Source of the DNA: Tyto alba
Lineage: Eukaryota > Chordata > Aves > Strigiformes > Tytonidae
DNA length: 64,000 nucleotides
Direction of reading: 5' to 3'
NCBI RefSeq assembly: GCF_018691265.1
Contig: NW_024881324.1
Coordinates: forward strand, 4,033,730 to 4,097,729
Made by a program: the position numbers and the translations under genes. The notes beneath the pieces are model-generated. The model had not been told where the DNA came from, searched no databases, and worked only from the letters and a program-made list of their open reading frames with translations. Of the stretch, positions 46,460 through 59,950 are shown in pieces (within the stretch, counting starts at the first letter, position 1; every line of letters starts with the position of its first letter).

Positions 46460-46800
46460 CCCACTTTGGCACCGTGTAGGGCTTCCAGAGATCCCTTCTC
46501 CCCGAAGAGGGGAGGTGAGTCCCTGGGACGAGAGGAAGGGCGGCACTGCCGGGCGCCCGGGGCTGCCTCTCGCTGAAGCGGCAGTGCAAGGCCGAGGGAC
46601 TCCAGGGAGCCTGGCCAAGTGCTGCTGGCTGCCAGCATCGCCTCCCCCTGCTCCCCGAGGCAGCGCCGGCGGGGAGGCCGTGGGCCGAGACGGGCCGGGC
46701 CGGGCCGGGCCGAGCCAAGCCGGGCCAAGCCCAACCAGGCGGGCTGGACAGTGCCGAGGCGAGCCAGGCCGAGCCCTGCCCATTCCAATAATTCCCGACT
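46460..46800. promoter_or_regulatory. Isolated CpG-rich island with GGGCC-type repeats
   Basis: About 340 bases of GC-rich, CpG-containing DNA inside AT-rich sequence. Positions 46685-46775 consist of degenerate GGGCC/GAGCC pentamers. The 100-150-codon open frames on both strands, rich in Pro/Ala/Arg/Gly, follow from composition. An HNF1-like palindrome lies just beyond, at 46834-46846. It could be an orphan CpG island or simply an expanded satellite. Confidence 0.5.
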
Positions 46801-46833
46801 GCCCATAAACCCCGTGTCCCCTCCACTGAGGTG

Positions 46834-46846
46834 ATTAATAATTAAT
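46834..46846. promoter_or_regulatory. HNF1-like palindrome
   Basis: ATTAATAATTAAT is a perfect palindrome around its centre. It matches the HNF1 consensus GTTAATNATTAAC at 11 of 13 positions and also offers paired homeodomain cores. It flanks the GC island at 46.5-46.8 kb. Confidence 0.35.
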
Positions 46847-48559
46847 CGGATCCAGCGGAGAGCAGCCGGGGCAGGACTGGCCACACGCACAACTTCTTTT
46901 ACTCCACTTTGCAGTTCCGACGCTGAAGGGCACAGCTTTCTTCCCCAGGTTGCTGCTGCATCTCACCAGTGTTTGAGCTGTGGTGCGACCTTCATGCAGA
47001 GTGACATGATTTTTCAGGATGCGTCTTTTAGCATGAAAGATCGTGGTTAATCTTCCCTTTGCACCGCTGGAAGCCTTTTGCTCTAAATGGACCTCCTCTT
47101 GATCTACAACCCACCCATGGATGGAGCATCCCTGTGGCTGCCGTGTCCTGCAGGTGCAGCGAGTGTTCACCAGCAGGCTTGACGAAACGTGCAGTTTTTA
47201 TTTCTCTAACAATGGCCAGTAAACTTCTGAACAGCAGTTTATTTTTTTATTATTTTTTTTTTTTTAAAAAAAAAGGCTGAGTTTTTGTGGGCAAATTTGA
47301 AGACAGTTTTGTTCTCCAAGGCACCACTAATCTTCGTGCAAAGTAAATGTCAATGAGCAATCCTGGAAGATGTATCAATACTTGTCTTTTAGTGCTTATC
47401 TGGACACAGAATGAAGTGCATGATAGCCTCTTGACTGAATACAGAAAGCTGAAGGTCTGAGTCCAAACCGCTGCATCCAGAGAGTCAACATATTTCTAGC
47501 CTGAAGTTTATCCCACAGAGCCACTCCCCTTGGGGATGGGAGTAATAAAAATAATAACAAAATACTTGTGAGAGATCAATTGTACTGTGTACAATGGGTT
47601 TTGGACACTTGTCTGGGGCTGCTAGTCAGGTTTTGGAGAAGGATATTAATGCAGCACCTGGAAAAGTGGTGGTACAATGTCATAATTTAATTTCCACCTG
47701 TGAAAAAAATCTTTAAAGGCTAGAAATCTCTTAATAATATCAGGGCATGATACAAAGACATTAACACCCATGGGTGAGGAGTGTTGCCCAGAGCCCTATT
47801 TGCCATTATCTAGGAAAGCATTGTGTTCAAGGTAAAGTATAAATTGTCAATGGAGTAGTTACATCAATTAAAATATGAAACTAGAGCTCCTAAACTGCTG
47901 CTGAGATGGAGCCTGCCTTCTGCTTTACATAGATGGGCAGTGCGTTTTCCTCATTATTTGATTAACAAAATGATCCTAGCCACGTATAATTTTTTTTTCT
48001 GTTGCTGACTCCTTGGCTGACTATACTTCTCCCTGGCAAGAGCATAACACAGAAAGCCTTCATCTTCCCAAAATGTTTACATGATGCTTCTCTTGATGAC
48101 AAGGTAGCAACAGTAAAATGCAACCGTAGACACAAAAGTGTGCTACTGTATGGAGAAAGAAATTGAACAAGATCCAGAAAATAAGTAACTTTTATAATAG
48201 TATTATATGAATAAACAAACACAAAATACACTAAGGACTGGAAACATAAAAAAATCATATTCACCTATCAGAAATGTGATCTATTATTTTATTATTTTAA
48301 TAGATAGTAGTTTATAAAGATCTTCATTTTGTCTCATATTTTAACATGGAAATATGTGCACATGTTTAAGTAACAGCTTTTCCAGTATTTGTGGAAATTC
48401 TTTTGTCTGAAGTCTGTGTACATCCCTTTCATGTGAACTAGATTCTTTCTCTTCAGTAAAAATATAAGTCCAAAGTTACACAGAACTGGCTGTTTTCTGT
48501 CAGCCTTTCTGTGCATCCTTGTCAGCTGAATGGCTGACCTAGTAAGGAACGCTTTAACC

Positions 48560-51398
48560 TAGCAGTGATGGGGAGGGAGATGTTTACCAGCAGCCTGGTG
48601 AGGGAGTGATGGACAGGCCTGATGAGCAAAGGACCTAGAGTGATGTGACAGAGATCACAAAATTAAGAGAACAGGGCTGAAAGAGTGCCACCTCCAGCAC
48701 TTGCGTGTAAGCAAGGAAGTGCCTACAGGTACCATTATGTGGAATGGGGAAGTGCCCAAAACCCTTTCTGGGAAATCAGCGTGCTAGGATGCCTCTCCAA
48801 AGCACCTGGACACTCATACACACAGCATGGGGAATAAACATAATGAATTATAGATCTGTGTGCAGTTGTAGGACTATAATCTTGTTGGGATCCTGGGGAT
48901 GTGGTGGGATGGTTCCCATGACTGGAGTGTTGCAATGGAGGGATACAGGATGTTCAGGCCAGGAAGATGAGGAGGGTGAGTTTTACTTTACGTGAGAGAG
49001 CAGATGGAGTTCATGGAGCTCTGCCTGGGTATGGATTATGAACCAACTGGGCGCTTAAGAGTAAGGATTAAAAAGCGGACTAGTATTGGTGGCATTGTAG
49101 TGGGTGTCTGCTATGGATAGACATCCTAACAGGAAAGGAGGGGCTCATCAGGGATGTGAAGGTTGAAGGCAGCCTTGGATGCTGTGATCATGAGATGCTG
49201 GAGTTCAGACCCTGAGAGGAGGAAGCAGGGCAAAAGGAAAGATCACAGTACTGGATTTCAGAACAGTCTTTGGCCTCATCAGGGATCTGCTTGGTATAGT
49301 CCTATGGGATAAGGGCTTGGAGGGAAGAGGCACCCAAGGAAGCTAGTTAATATTCAAGGGTCACCTCCTCCGAGCTCAAGAGTAGTCCATCCTAATGAGC
49401 AGGAAGTCAAGCACAAATGCCAGGAGGCCTGCGTGGATGAACAAGGAGCTCCTGGCAAAACTCAAAAAAAAAAAAAAAAAAAGAAATACACAGAAGGTGG
49501 AAGCAGGGACAGGTAACCTGGGTGGCTGGGTGGAATACAGAGATGCTCTCCAAGCATGAAGAGATGTGGTTAGGAAAGTCAAAGGGGGACTGGATCTGGA
49601 CAGTGACATCAAAAGCAACAAAGGCTTCTGTAAATACATAGATGACGAAAGGAAGACTAGAGAAAATGTGGGCCCATTGATGAATGGGACAGGGGACCTG
49701 ATTACACAGGACATGGAAAAGCCTGAGGTACTCAATGCCTTCTTTGCCTCTGTCTTTATTAGGAAGACTGGCCTTCAGGAATCTCACACCCCAGAGACCA
49801 GAGGAAAGACTGGAGCAGAGAAGACATTCTCCTGGTGGAAGAGGATCAGGTCAGAGCATTCTTAAGCAAACTGGATATGTGTAAGTCCATGGACCCTGAT
49901 GGGATGCACCCACAAGCACTGAAGGAGCTGGCTTTGTCATTGCGAGGCCACTCTCGGTAATACTTGATTGGCTGTTGCAATTGGGAGAGGTGCCTGAGCA
50001 CTGGAAAAAAGCAAATATCACTCCTATCTTCAAGAAGAGAAAGCGAGAGGACCCAGGGAACTACAGGACAGTCAGTCTCACCTCAAGCCCTGGGAAGGTG
50101 ATGGAGCAGTTAATCCTGGAAACCATTTCCAGGCCCATGAAGGACAAGAAAGTTGTATGGAGTAGACAGCATGACTTCACCAAATCATGCTTGACCAACC
50201 TGATAACTTCCTACAATGAAATGACTGGCCCGGTAGATGAAGGGAAGGCAGTGGATATTTTATGCCTGGGTTCAGTAAGGCTTTCAACACTCTCTCCCAC
50301 AAGATCCTCATAGAGAAGCTGTTGAAGTGTGGGTTGGATGAGGAGACAGTGAGGTGGATTAAAAACTGTCTGAATGGCTGGGCCCAGCGTATGGTGATCA
50401 GTAGCTTGAAGTCCAGTTGGATGCCAGTAACTAGCAGTGTACCTAAGAGTTCCAAACTGGGTCCAGTTCTGTTTGATGTCTTCATTAGTGACCTGGATGA
50501 TGGGGCAAAGTGTACCCTCAGCAAGTGTGATGATGACACAAAACTGGGAGGAGTGGCTGATACAACATAGGGTTGTGATGCCATGTGGAGGGACCTTGAC
50601 AGGCTGGAGAAAGGAGCGGACAAGAACCTCATGAAATTCAGCAAGGAAAAGTGCAAAGTCCTGCATCTGGCAAGGAACCCCATGCACCAGTAACATGCTG
50701 GATGCCACCCAGATGGAAAGCAGCTTGGCAGAAAACAACCTGGGGGTCCTGGTGGATACCAAGCTGGGCATGAGCCAGCAACATGCACTGGTGGCAAAGG
50801 CGGCAAGTGGTATCCTCAACTGCCATAGGCTAAGTATTGCCAGCAGGCCGAGGGAGGTGATCCTTCTCTATTCAGCACTGGTGAGGCCACAACTTAAGAG
50901 TACTGTGTCCAGTTCTGGGCTGTGTACTGGAGAAAGTCGAGGAAAGGGCCACAAGGGTGATGAGGGGACTGGAGCATCTCTTGTGTGAGGAAAGGCTGAG
51001 AGAGCTGGGACAGTTCAGCCTGGAGGAGAGAAGGCTCCGCGGGAATCTTATCAGTGTATGTAAATACCTGAAGGGAGGGTACAAAGAGTTTGAGCCAAGC
51101 TCCCAGGAACCAGGCTCAGTGGTGCCCAGTGACAGGACCAGAGGTAATGGGCACCAACTGAAACACAGGAGGTTCCCTGTGAACATCGGGAAACACTTTT
51201 TTTACTGTGAGGGTGACTTGCCACTGCCACTGTTACCCAGGGAGGATGTGGTCTCCCTCCTTGGAAATACTCAAAACCCATCTGGACATGTTCCTGGGCC
51301 ACCAGCTCTAGGTGGCCCTGCTTGAGCAGGGGGGTTGGACCAGGTGACCTCCAGAGGTCCCTGCCAACCTCAGCTGTTCAGTGACGCTGTGACCCCTG
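48560..51398 (+). mobile_element. CR1 LINE, long 5'-truncated copy
   Basis: About 2.8 kb of CR1 in + orientation, ending with the diagnostic AGGTGGCCCTGCTTGAGCAG and GACCTCCAGAGGTCCCTGCC near 51310-51370. It covers the later part of the endonuclease region and most of the reverse transcriptase. The coding sequence is broken into at least five frames, so it is inactive. A run of about 18 A at 49465-49482 interrupts the element. The 5' boundary is approximate, because the first part is diverged. Confidence 0.9.
49566..51190 (+). pseudogene. CR1 ORF2 (reverse transcriptase) remnant
   Basis: Decayed ORF2 of the CR1 copy. Successive pieces lie in different frames: 49566-49865, 49975-50313 (WKKANITPIFKK, DPGNYRTVSLTS), 50262-50570 ([27 protein letters not shown]), 50695-50988 (NNLGVLVDTKLGMSQQ, YSALVRPQL) and 50957-51190 (RGLEHLLCEERLRELG). 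The polymerase catalytic box, normally (F/Y)ADD, reads CDDD at 50526-50537. Frameshifts, stops and this substitution show a dead copy. Confidence 0.9.
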
Positions 51399-52264
51399 TG
51401 AATTTCATGATCAACACTAGAGGCAGGTATTTTCTGAAAACAGAGATGTTTTCTGTCTGAGCTGTTGGCCTTTATAGTCTCTGAAAACAAAATCCTACCT
51501 GTTTTATTTTCCATGGTTAGTAATAGTCAGCAGCATTTTTTTTTAATTTTCCTTCTAAACTTTTATCCGATGACAAATGATCAACTGTTCTTCATTATCT
51601 TCCCTTTACACTTCCTTAATCCCAGTGGCATCTGGACCAAAGCATTCACCCAATTCCTCTCTTACCCTGCATAGAACACTTCTGGACTATGCATTAAAGT
51701 TTTGTGCTTTACTGCATACCATACCTGTTTCTTTTGTTAAATCTAACCTTAGTAAATTGATTCCAGCATATCTTTAACCCCTGCATGACACTTTCATCAC
51801 AACTAAAGACTGCCAGCTGCAAGCAACTATTCTCATCTGTCAGAGTGAATCAAACACAGCATAGCACTTTAATGGACCAGACCACTATTTAGTGACTACA
51901 GAAAACAGTAAATAACAAAACACCTTTATTAAATTTGGAGACATGGCATTTAACTCATCTTTGAGTCATATCTGATATTTATCATTTTCAAAATATTAAA
52001 TAAAGCAAAACCATACCGAGCCTCAGAAACTGCTTTACTCATTTAGTAACAATAACTCAGAGGAGAAAGTATAAACAGGTAAAGTATGATTGATAGATAC
52101 ATCCTAGTTCTGACAGCCCAGGAGGTATGCAAAGCAGAGGTGTTCAAGGAGGCAACCAAACTATTAAAGGCAAATATGCCAAGATAATCTGATTGAAAGA
52201 TGTATGTGTGTATATATTTTTATGTCCAACCTACGTTCTGCCTTCTTTATGTGAAGGTATTGAA

Positions 52265-52305
52265 ATTGGATTGAATTGAGTTTTGAATTGAATTGAAATT
52301 TATTG
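52265..52305. repeat. Degenerate ATTGA/GAATT short tandem repeat
   Basis: Several ATTGAATTGA-type units over about 40 bases. Confidence 0.7.
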
Positions 52306-55300
52306 AAAGAGAAGGAATATTTCCATCTCTTTGAGAGGTGTAATAGGGTGGGAAGGCAATGTCTAATTTCTTATCCACTCTGGCTGGCAGAAGAATGTAG
52401 ACTTATTGATTACAATTAAAACAGAAAAAAAAAATATTCTATTTACTCAACTCCAGTAGTGACATTTCCAGTCCAACTGGTAGACAATACTAAGGCACTT
52501 GCTACAAGCGATCTTTAAGTAAATTGGTAGCCCTGGGTTTTCTAATAGGTCTTTAAGCATTAGCTGAAACTTTTCTATAGTGACAAGAGCGATTATAGTA
52601 GCAGCATTCTGATTTTGCATCATTTTTATATGGCAGTAACTCCACTAACTCAACTGCCATATTTAGTGAGGATAGATTCAGAGCTGCATTTCTTAGAGAA
52701 AAAAAGAGATACTAAATACAATCCCAAATTTCTTCAGAAATATTTAACTTATGACAGTAAATGTGATGCACGTTCGCCTTTTTATCTCTAAATTCTGAAC
52801 TAATTGCATTTTTTGACTAATAAATGATAATAGTATGTAAATACTTATGCTTTCAATAAGTGTTCTGTTCTGGACATAGCTCCTTTCTGCAGTAGTTGCT
52901 TATGACTGAAAACACTAACTCATATTTGCTAGTGGAACTGCTCTTACTAGGAGTAATTCACCTCAGTCAATGTGAGCCAGAGCAAAGATGTAACAAACCA
53001 GTTATTTGAGGTAACGGGGCTCATTTTGGCACAAGTGGACTCAGGAACAGTTATGTGTCCTCCAGGGGCTGGGGAATCAGTAAGCTACATGCAAACACCA
53101 CTTAAAAGCAGCTGAAATTAAATTATTGGACATAACCTCATCTACCAACACTGCCATAGCATCCTGCACAGCTGCCCATGTCCTTAAGTGATATTTCCCA
53201 AAAGGGTGTAAGTCAGCTGGCTATCTGTTCCCCCAGAGTCCCCTTGCTCTTCAGCAGCAGTCACCACTCACCGTGCTCAGCTTCACAGTGGAGATGATAA
53301 ATCGTTCCCCTAAGAGCCAACATGAGTGACATCTCTCCATGAAATGGCACTAATAAGGGGAGAACAGAAATACAGATGCATAAGGAACAGGCGTGTTCTA
53401 AAGGGATTTTAATTACACCAATAAAACTGAGGTATGACATTAAGACTATTACTGTAATTTGTTTTCACTTTGCTAATAATTTTATTATTAATACTCTGTT
53501 CAGTGTGCCATGATTGTTTAAAGCATAAAAAAACTGTATAATCACTGCAAGCTTTGTCTGTAGACAAGCCAGTACTTGTATGAAACTTGTTCATATTATG
53601 ACACTGCACAATAACTACACCCTAAACAAAAGCATGTTCCCTGATAAGCATCTGTGAATGTGTGTGTAAGCCTACAGACCAGACTGCAATATTTGCAAAC
53701 TTGAATAGTTGATCTTAAATTTAAGCCCATAATTAGCCACATTTTTTTAAGTGCCCACCTCCTATTACTTGACATATATGAAAGTCAGGCTTATAAGTAA
53801 TGTAGGTAACTGAATTTGGTCTTCAGGTTCAGTGTTTTGAAAATATTTGGACATGTAAACATGCAGATAGGCAGCTTGTGAATTTTTTCAGCGGACTGTC
53901 CAAATCTAAAGTTTTGTAAAAAATCTAATTGTGGTTCATATTCACATTCCAGGCATGCACTTAAGCCCTGCACTGAATTAATGGATGGAGCAAGGTTCCT
54001 TTGGAGCCATATCAGAAGACCCAATGAAAGGGCACATTGCCTTTGCTCCTTCAGAAGAGAGAAACAAAGGCAGAAAATACACTTGCTCACCCTTTTTGAA
54101 GGCTTTCAATAATCAAGAAAGAGTCAAAGTCAAGAGCCATAAAGGTCTAGCCAATAGGAAAAACTGGGCATGGGGAATTTAATGGAATTTAAATAAGTGA
54201 ATATATTTGTCTTTAGATTATGCAATTTCCCTTGGCATCTAACCTTAATCTACACAGGTTGGGACATTTTAGGTAAACTGTATTTTCAGTTGGCAGGTAT
54301 TTGCCATTTTTAGACACAGGCCTACCAACTGATATAATTGAGATGATCTGGCATAGAAGTTTACATTAGCGACTGGCAACTTTCTTCCTAACTGTTTTCT
54401 TTCAAACGTTGAACAGGAAAACAGGAGAAGATTGTCCTTTTTTCCTATAGTTTATATGTGAAATTTCTAGGGCGTGGAAAAGCCACAGAAAGGTCTCGAA
54501 ATTTCAAAATAAAGCAAATAGCATGTTGTGGTATATTTTAAAAATGATAATGTAAACCACACATAAACATAAGGAGGATTTTTAAATGTTCCTTGGCTGT
54601 GAATTTAGGGAACATTTAGAGTCAAGATGGGGGGACTAGAATAGGAATTTCTTTGTCTTCTCCCAAATAAACAAATTGTTTATTGTATTGAAAATGGACA
54701 GTAGAACATATGCAGCCTTTTTGGTGGGTAAAGAGTCAAAAATGGGAATGTCCAGCTGTCTCTAGTTAATTTTTTTCCTCTGATCTCTTTTAGACATCCC
54801 ATGCTTTCTTAGGCAATCTTCTGCAAATGGAGACCTGGACCTTCTGCCTTTGTTGCCCAGCCTCCCATGTGCTGGTGAGATTCCTGCTGATCCCCACCCA
54901 TGCGATGCTAAACCTGTCAGTCAGTGGTTGGTGACTAAAAGTCGCTCTTTCTCTACCCGGAGACATTGGAGGGCAAACCTTAAATCCCTCCTATCTTAAT
55001 CTGCGAAGCAGTAGGCTATATAGTTAATTCCCTGTTTTTACAAATCCCCAAAGCCTTTACAATTCAATAGCCAAAAACTTGGAAATGTACATAAAGGATC
55101 CTTATTAGTCATAGGTGCTTACAACACTATCTTTGTTTTCCAAGGGAAAGAAAACGGCTTACTAGACATTTAGCATGAATTAGCATTATAACTTTGTGAA
55201 GTCTTATCTTTAAATTCCTAATTGCTTATGTGCTGAAGTTACCCAAAGATGATCTACATTAATGAAACTCAATAATACTTTTGCCTCCACACATTTCAGT

Positions 55301-58300
55301 TTTGGCATTATAAATTAGTTTTAATTAGCTCTTGCTCCTAATTCTGAAAAACTAACCATTAAAATCTGAGAATGAAACTGAGAGAAGGATGGATACTTGT
55401 ATAAGAATACCTAAACAGTATAAAACTGTAATTCTGTACCTTTGCTGGGTAAAACTGAAATGAAAATAAGTCTGGGAAGTTAACTGAATAGTCAAGGTAA
55501 CTCAGCTATATAGTTAAAGATATATTAGTGATCTAGCAAAGATCAATCTGACAGACATATTGGTTCTCAAGAAAACTGACACCAGTTGGATAATACGATT
55601 ACTGAATATCATTCTGCAGAGAGATTCTTTTGGGGAAAAAAAAATCCTGCACAATATCCTTAAGATTTAGACCATTTGTATTAAAAAAACCTGAAGAATT
55701 TGCTCTATGATCAGCTAAACCAATTATTTTTTTTCCTCACAGATTTGTATTTTTGTTCACTAAAACTCTACTCTTTCTACAATCGTAGCAATAATGCTAG
55801 TGTTTTCATATGTTTTAAGACACTTCTCTCATTCTTAGCTAGTCCTATATTACTCGTTTTGATTGGCTGGACAGGTTGTATTGTTCATACATGCTGATTA
55901 GCAGGCACTGTCAAATACTGTGTCATGGCTGAATTTCACCTTTTTTCATTGCAGATGCCAAAACTTATAGTTTAGGTTTTTTGAGACCTGCCCTACTTTC
56001 AAGCTGGACTGAAAATGTCCATTGCAACCATTTTGCATTTATTGTAAAAATTATTTGAGGGAATTTGTTGGACAGATGAATGTAGTTAAAATAGTCATAC
56101 CCTCTTTCTAATAGCCAATAAAAACAGCAAGCAAAGTATTTAATCTGTTATCCCTGGTTTAACTTCAAAGATGAGAGTTTTTCATAGCAAATTCTTCTTT
56201 GTTTTTCACAGCAAATGGGCTTTTAACACGAGATTCTATAGACATAATTCATCCTAAGAATTTACAGCTTAGAAGAATGTACATCCGAACAACTGTCCTG
56301 TTTTGGTAATCTTTAACTATTACCTAATTTCAGACTTACTCAAATCAGAAGTTGTTACCCAGAATGAATACTAAGGTGACTTGTGTGAGACTGACCTTTA
56401 CCCAGTTACTGACCTATATATCCAAGTCAGAATACCCATCACCCTTACCAACTGGTAGGCCAATTCACGAAGAATGGAAGGAGCTGGTGGTAGGGTACTC
56501 ACTTGTTCCTCAGTAACAGTGTATACAAAACGGAGTTGAGATGCCATAGTTATGTGAGTAAAGATCATTCGTGTTAATGTAGTTATACACTAATTTTTTG
56601 CTGGTACATTTCAGATATCTTTTCCAAATGGATTCAGTAGTCAATAGAAATATTTGAATGTAAAATGTGTTTTACCAGAAGAAGGGTCTGTTATTTGTAG
56701 CTCCATGTTCTGCTGATACCAGATTGCTCAGTCTGCATCAGTTCCACTGCTCACAAACAAATGGAATACCCAATTTATTGATTTTATAGTTTTAAAATAA
56801 AATATGCTTCAGTCATCTGTGGAAAGGTAAAAGTGATGGCAAATGTCAAGAATTTTAGAAACTTGGTTTGGATAATGTTACATTTGTCTCATGGAGAACC
56901 TAGTTCAGAGACTAGGTGAAAAGTTAACCTGAGATAAATCTCATTTATGCTGGAATAATATTCCCAAAATACTTATAGCACCATAAATACTTTGAAAGAG
57001 GGATGAATTTCCATTAGTGAAAAAATAAAAAGCTTTGCCTGCACAGAGGAGGATAAATTTCAATCATGTCCCCTCCTCACCTTGCCTTGACAAGAGGTTG
57101 CCATTAAAGGGGAATGTGCACAACTTGTGCATGTCGATGCCAACCCACAGAAGCAGTAGTTGAAATCACAAATGAGCAGAATAATTTTAGGGTGTGCGAG
57201 CTCAAAACCAGCTCCCCTCACCCCCTGTTCTCCTTGTGTAGCCTTCAGTCAGATGCTGCGGTAGGAAGGGGAAGGGCATGGAGGTGGCTTTGCTCTGCTC
57301 CACTGAAGGCTGTCTGCTTGGGCAAGTTGCCTTTACTCCTTTGCCTGTTGCACTGTAGGGACACAAGGATGACTGAACTGCTCCTGCTTTCTGCATTTGC
57401 TCTTCAGTCTGAAAAGGCCAGAATGACTAAATGGGCAACACCAGCTTTTGCAGTTTGATCTGGAAATCTCTCAGTACTGATGCTGTATTTGAAAGCGTTC
57501 ATTCCTCTAGGCAAATGATTAAACAACACTTTATTAAAAAGAGGAGAAAGGCAGAAATATAGCTCTAGCTTTCATAGTTTGGTGTTATGTCCTGAAGGAG
57601 ATCTGGAGACTCTGAAACTAAAGGCAAACAGCTCCAAGATCTTTTTTTTGTTGTTTTTTTGTTTTCAGCTTGCCTTAATTCCATAATGTGTCAGAAGAGC
57701 TTGACTCGTAAGTTTTAAACATTTAAAATATGCAATCTGGATAAACATTTGCACAGAACATGGAGAATGGATAGCAAAAAGGTAAATCAAAAGACAACGA
57801 AGTTGTATTGCTTATCAAGAGAACGTAATAGAAGAGTCTTCAGTGAGTTACTCTTTCCACTGCAGCAGCCATAGAAGGACTCCCTGCAATGTGTCTTGAA
57901 TGCAAAGGCAGGAAAAACATGTTTATTTCTCCCTCTGAGGAAAGAAGGAGCTGGGGGAGATCTAAGACCTCTTGCTCTGCCCTGTCAAAAAGTGGGCAGG
58001 CAGAACACAGCTGATGCAGAGTGGTAAGAAAGCCGCACATCTTTTAGATGTTCACAGGAATGTTCCTGGAGGCCCAAGGAAGGAGTCATACCCAGGATGC
58101 AAAGATGCTCAGGAAAGCAAAGAAAAACTGCAAAGGGTATGAAATTGATATGCTTAAAGTGCTTTCAAACCTAGTGGCGAATTAAACTACCTCAAATTAA
58201 GACACTTGCATTCTGAGTTAGTGTGTCTATATAGCGATTGAACACAAATTCAGTTATGTGCATTGACACCACAGCTCAGGTTGATCCCTTTTGTCTTCGC

Positions 58301-58770
58301 ATGTCCCACAGATGATATGTCCCTCCCAGGAGTGGTACAGATGCACCCAAGATCCCTCTGCCTGTCCTAGCCCCAGATCTGGATGTGGGTAAGTACACTG
58401 GAGAAGTATCGACACTGACTGAATACGAGCCAGTATTATTCCAGATGCAGTTTAACACTATTACCTTAACACAGTGCCCAAGTGGCCTGAATCACTAGAG
58501 CTTTTAATAGCTTAGTGGTACCATTGCAAAAAGATGTTGTATGTTTCCTTATCAAAAAATAAAGCAATTTTTCTTTGTCTGTCAAGAACTTGATAGGAAG
58601 ACACTAACTTGACTGACCCATTTTCATCCTTTACTGTTACATGGAGCCCTTCAACATGTTTGCATAGTTTTGGATCGAGTATGGCTCTTCTTTTCCCATC
58701 CCTCTTGTTTGAAAAAGAACTTCACAGCACTTGTGATTAGAAAGTTAGATTTTAGGTATTCTAGCTTTTA

Positions 58771-58792
58771 CTCTCTCTCTCTCTCTCTCTCT
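58771..58792. repeat. (CT)n microsatellite
   Basis: Eleven uninterrupted CT units. Confidence 0.95.
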
Positions 58793-59950
58793 ATCGAATG
58801 ATTTACCATAATCCGCACTCTTAGAATCATGACATTTACTCTTATCTTACAAGAAAGTTATCTTGTTGAATGTAAATTATTTCAGACTAACCTGATATGC
58901 ACCTCTGATTAAAAAAAAAAAAAAAAAACACATTACAGTTTAGCTCCATTTGCCTCCACAGCTCATTGTTCTTGACTTTAAAAATCTGTGCTAAGGGCCT
59001 CTGTAAGGGTGACTAAACTGATGGGAATACAGCCACCTAGATCATTTCACTTGTTCCCTCCACAAAAAAATTCTGTAATTAGATACTCTGTCTGCAGTCA
59101 GAGGACAGGTTCTCTCATTTTCACACCACACATTCCCAAACTGATAGAGTCATTAAAAATGTCTGCTACTGAACTTGCAGTTTTATGAGTACTTCTTTTA
59201 GTGTTTTAGCTGGTCCTTTTTTCCCTCTCTCCTTCCTTCATTTCACCAGTCAGCAGCCCAAACTCTGCTTTTACTTTGAATATGGTAATGAAATTACCAT
59301 ATCTACTCTAATTCCTGATTAGGTACCCTGTCATTAGTCTTAATTTCTACTGAAAACAAAAGTATTAATTTAGTATATAAGACATTCCCTTAGTCATCTT
59401 TAATCATCCTTCTCTTCTCAGCCTGTCTTTCTTTCCTTGTATAGCTTGTGAAGACATCATCTGCATTTGTTTTTATTTTCCTTCCAAGGTAAAGATTAAT
59501 TCTCCTTTTAACTAATTTTTTTTTTTTTCCTAACCTTCAAGACAGAGCCCTCTTAGTTTATCACACTCTTTCTGTGCTCCAATTGTGTTTATCCTTTTAA
59601 CATCCTGCCTGGTATTTTTATTCACTTTGATAGGTCTGTAGCCCATTCCTAGCAATCTTTTTCTCTTTGCTTGGAAGTCTGGCTCTGGGTAGCAGTGGCA
59701 CTTAGACCTCATGTAATTCTGCTTGTATTCAAGTCCATAAACTGCTCTTCCTAGTCAATCTCACCAATTTGGACCCAGTTCCTTGAATTTTTTTCCTATG
59801 AAACTAAAAATCTGGTTTTGTATGTCATATAATCCAAAGTGATCTGATTCAATCACTTTAGTCCAGCATTACCTCCTACAACCAGCTCTTCTATGAGATA
59901 CTTTTTGCTTTCCAAAATAAGTTTAGTATGAAATCTGGTTAGCTCATTGA

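Larger units (their letters stand above)
45936..48559. other. Gene-poor region containing a GC island
   Basis: No exon was recognised. The isolated GC-rich island at 46460-46800 is listed separately. A T-rich/A-rich facing tract lies at about 47240-47274. Confidence 0.55.
51399..59950. other. Gene-poor AT-rich region
   Basis: No coding exon, RNA gene or transposon was recognised. Low-complexity items are ATTGA-type repeats at about 52265-52305, a CT microsatellite at 58771-58792 and an A run at about 58911-58928. Open frames of up to 114 codons (57114-57458) show no domain or splice context. Confidence 0.55.

Noticed and set aside
46374..46890. Overlapping 134-150-codon frames on the - strand at the GC island
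   Set aside because: Pro/Ala/Gly/Arg repeats translated from GGGCC-type pentamers; open in several frames at once, which indicates composition rather than coding.
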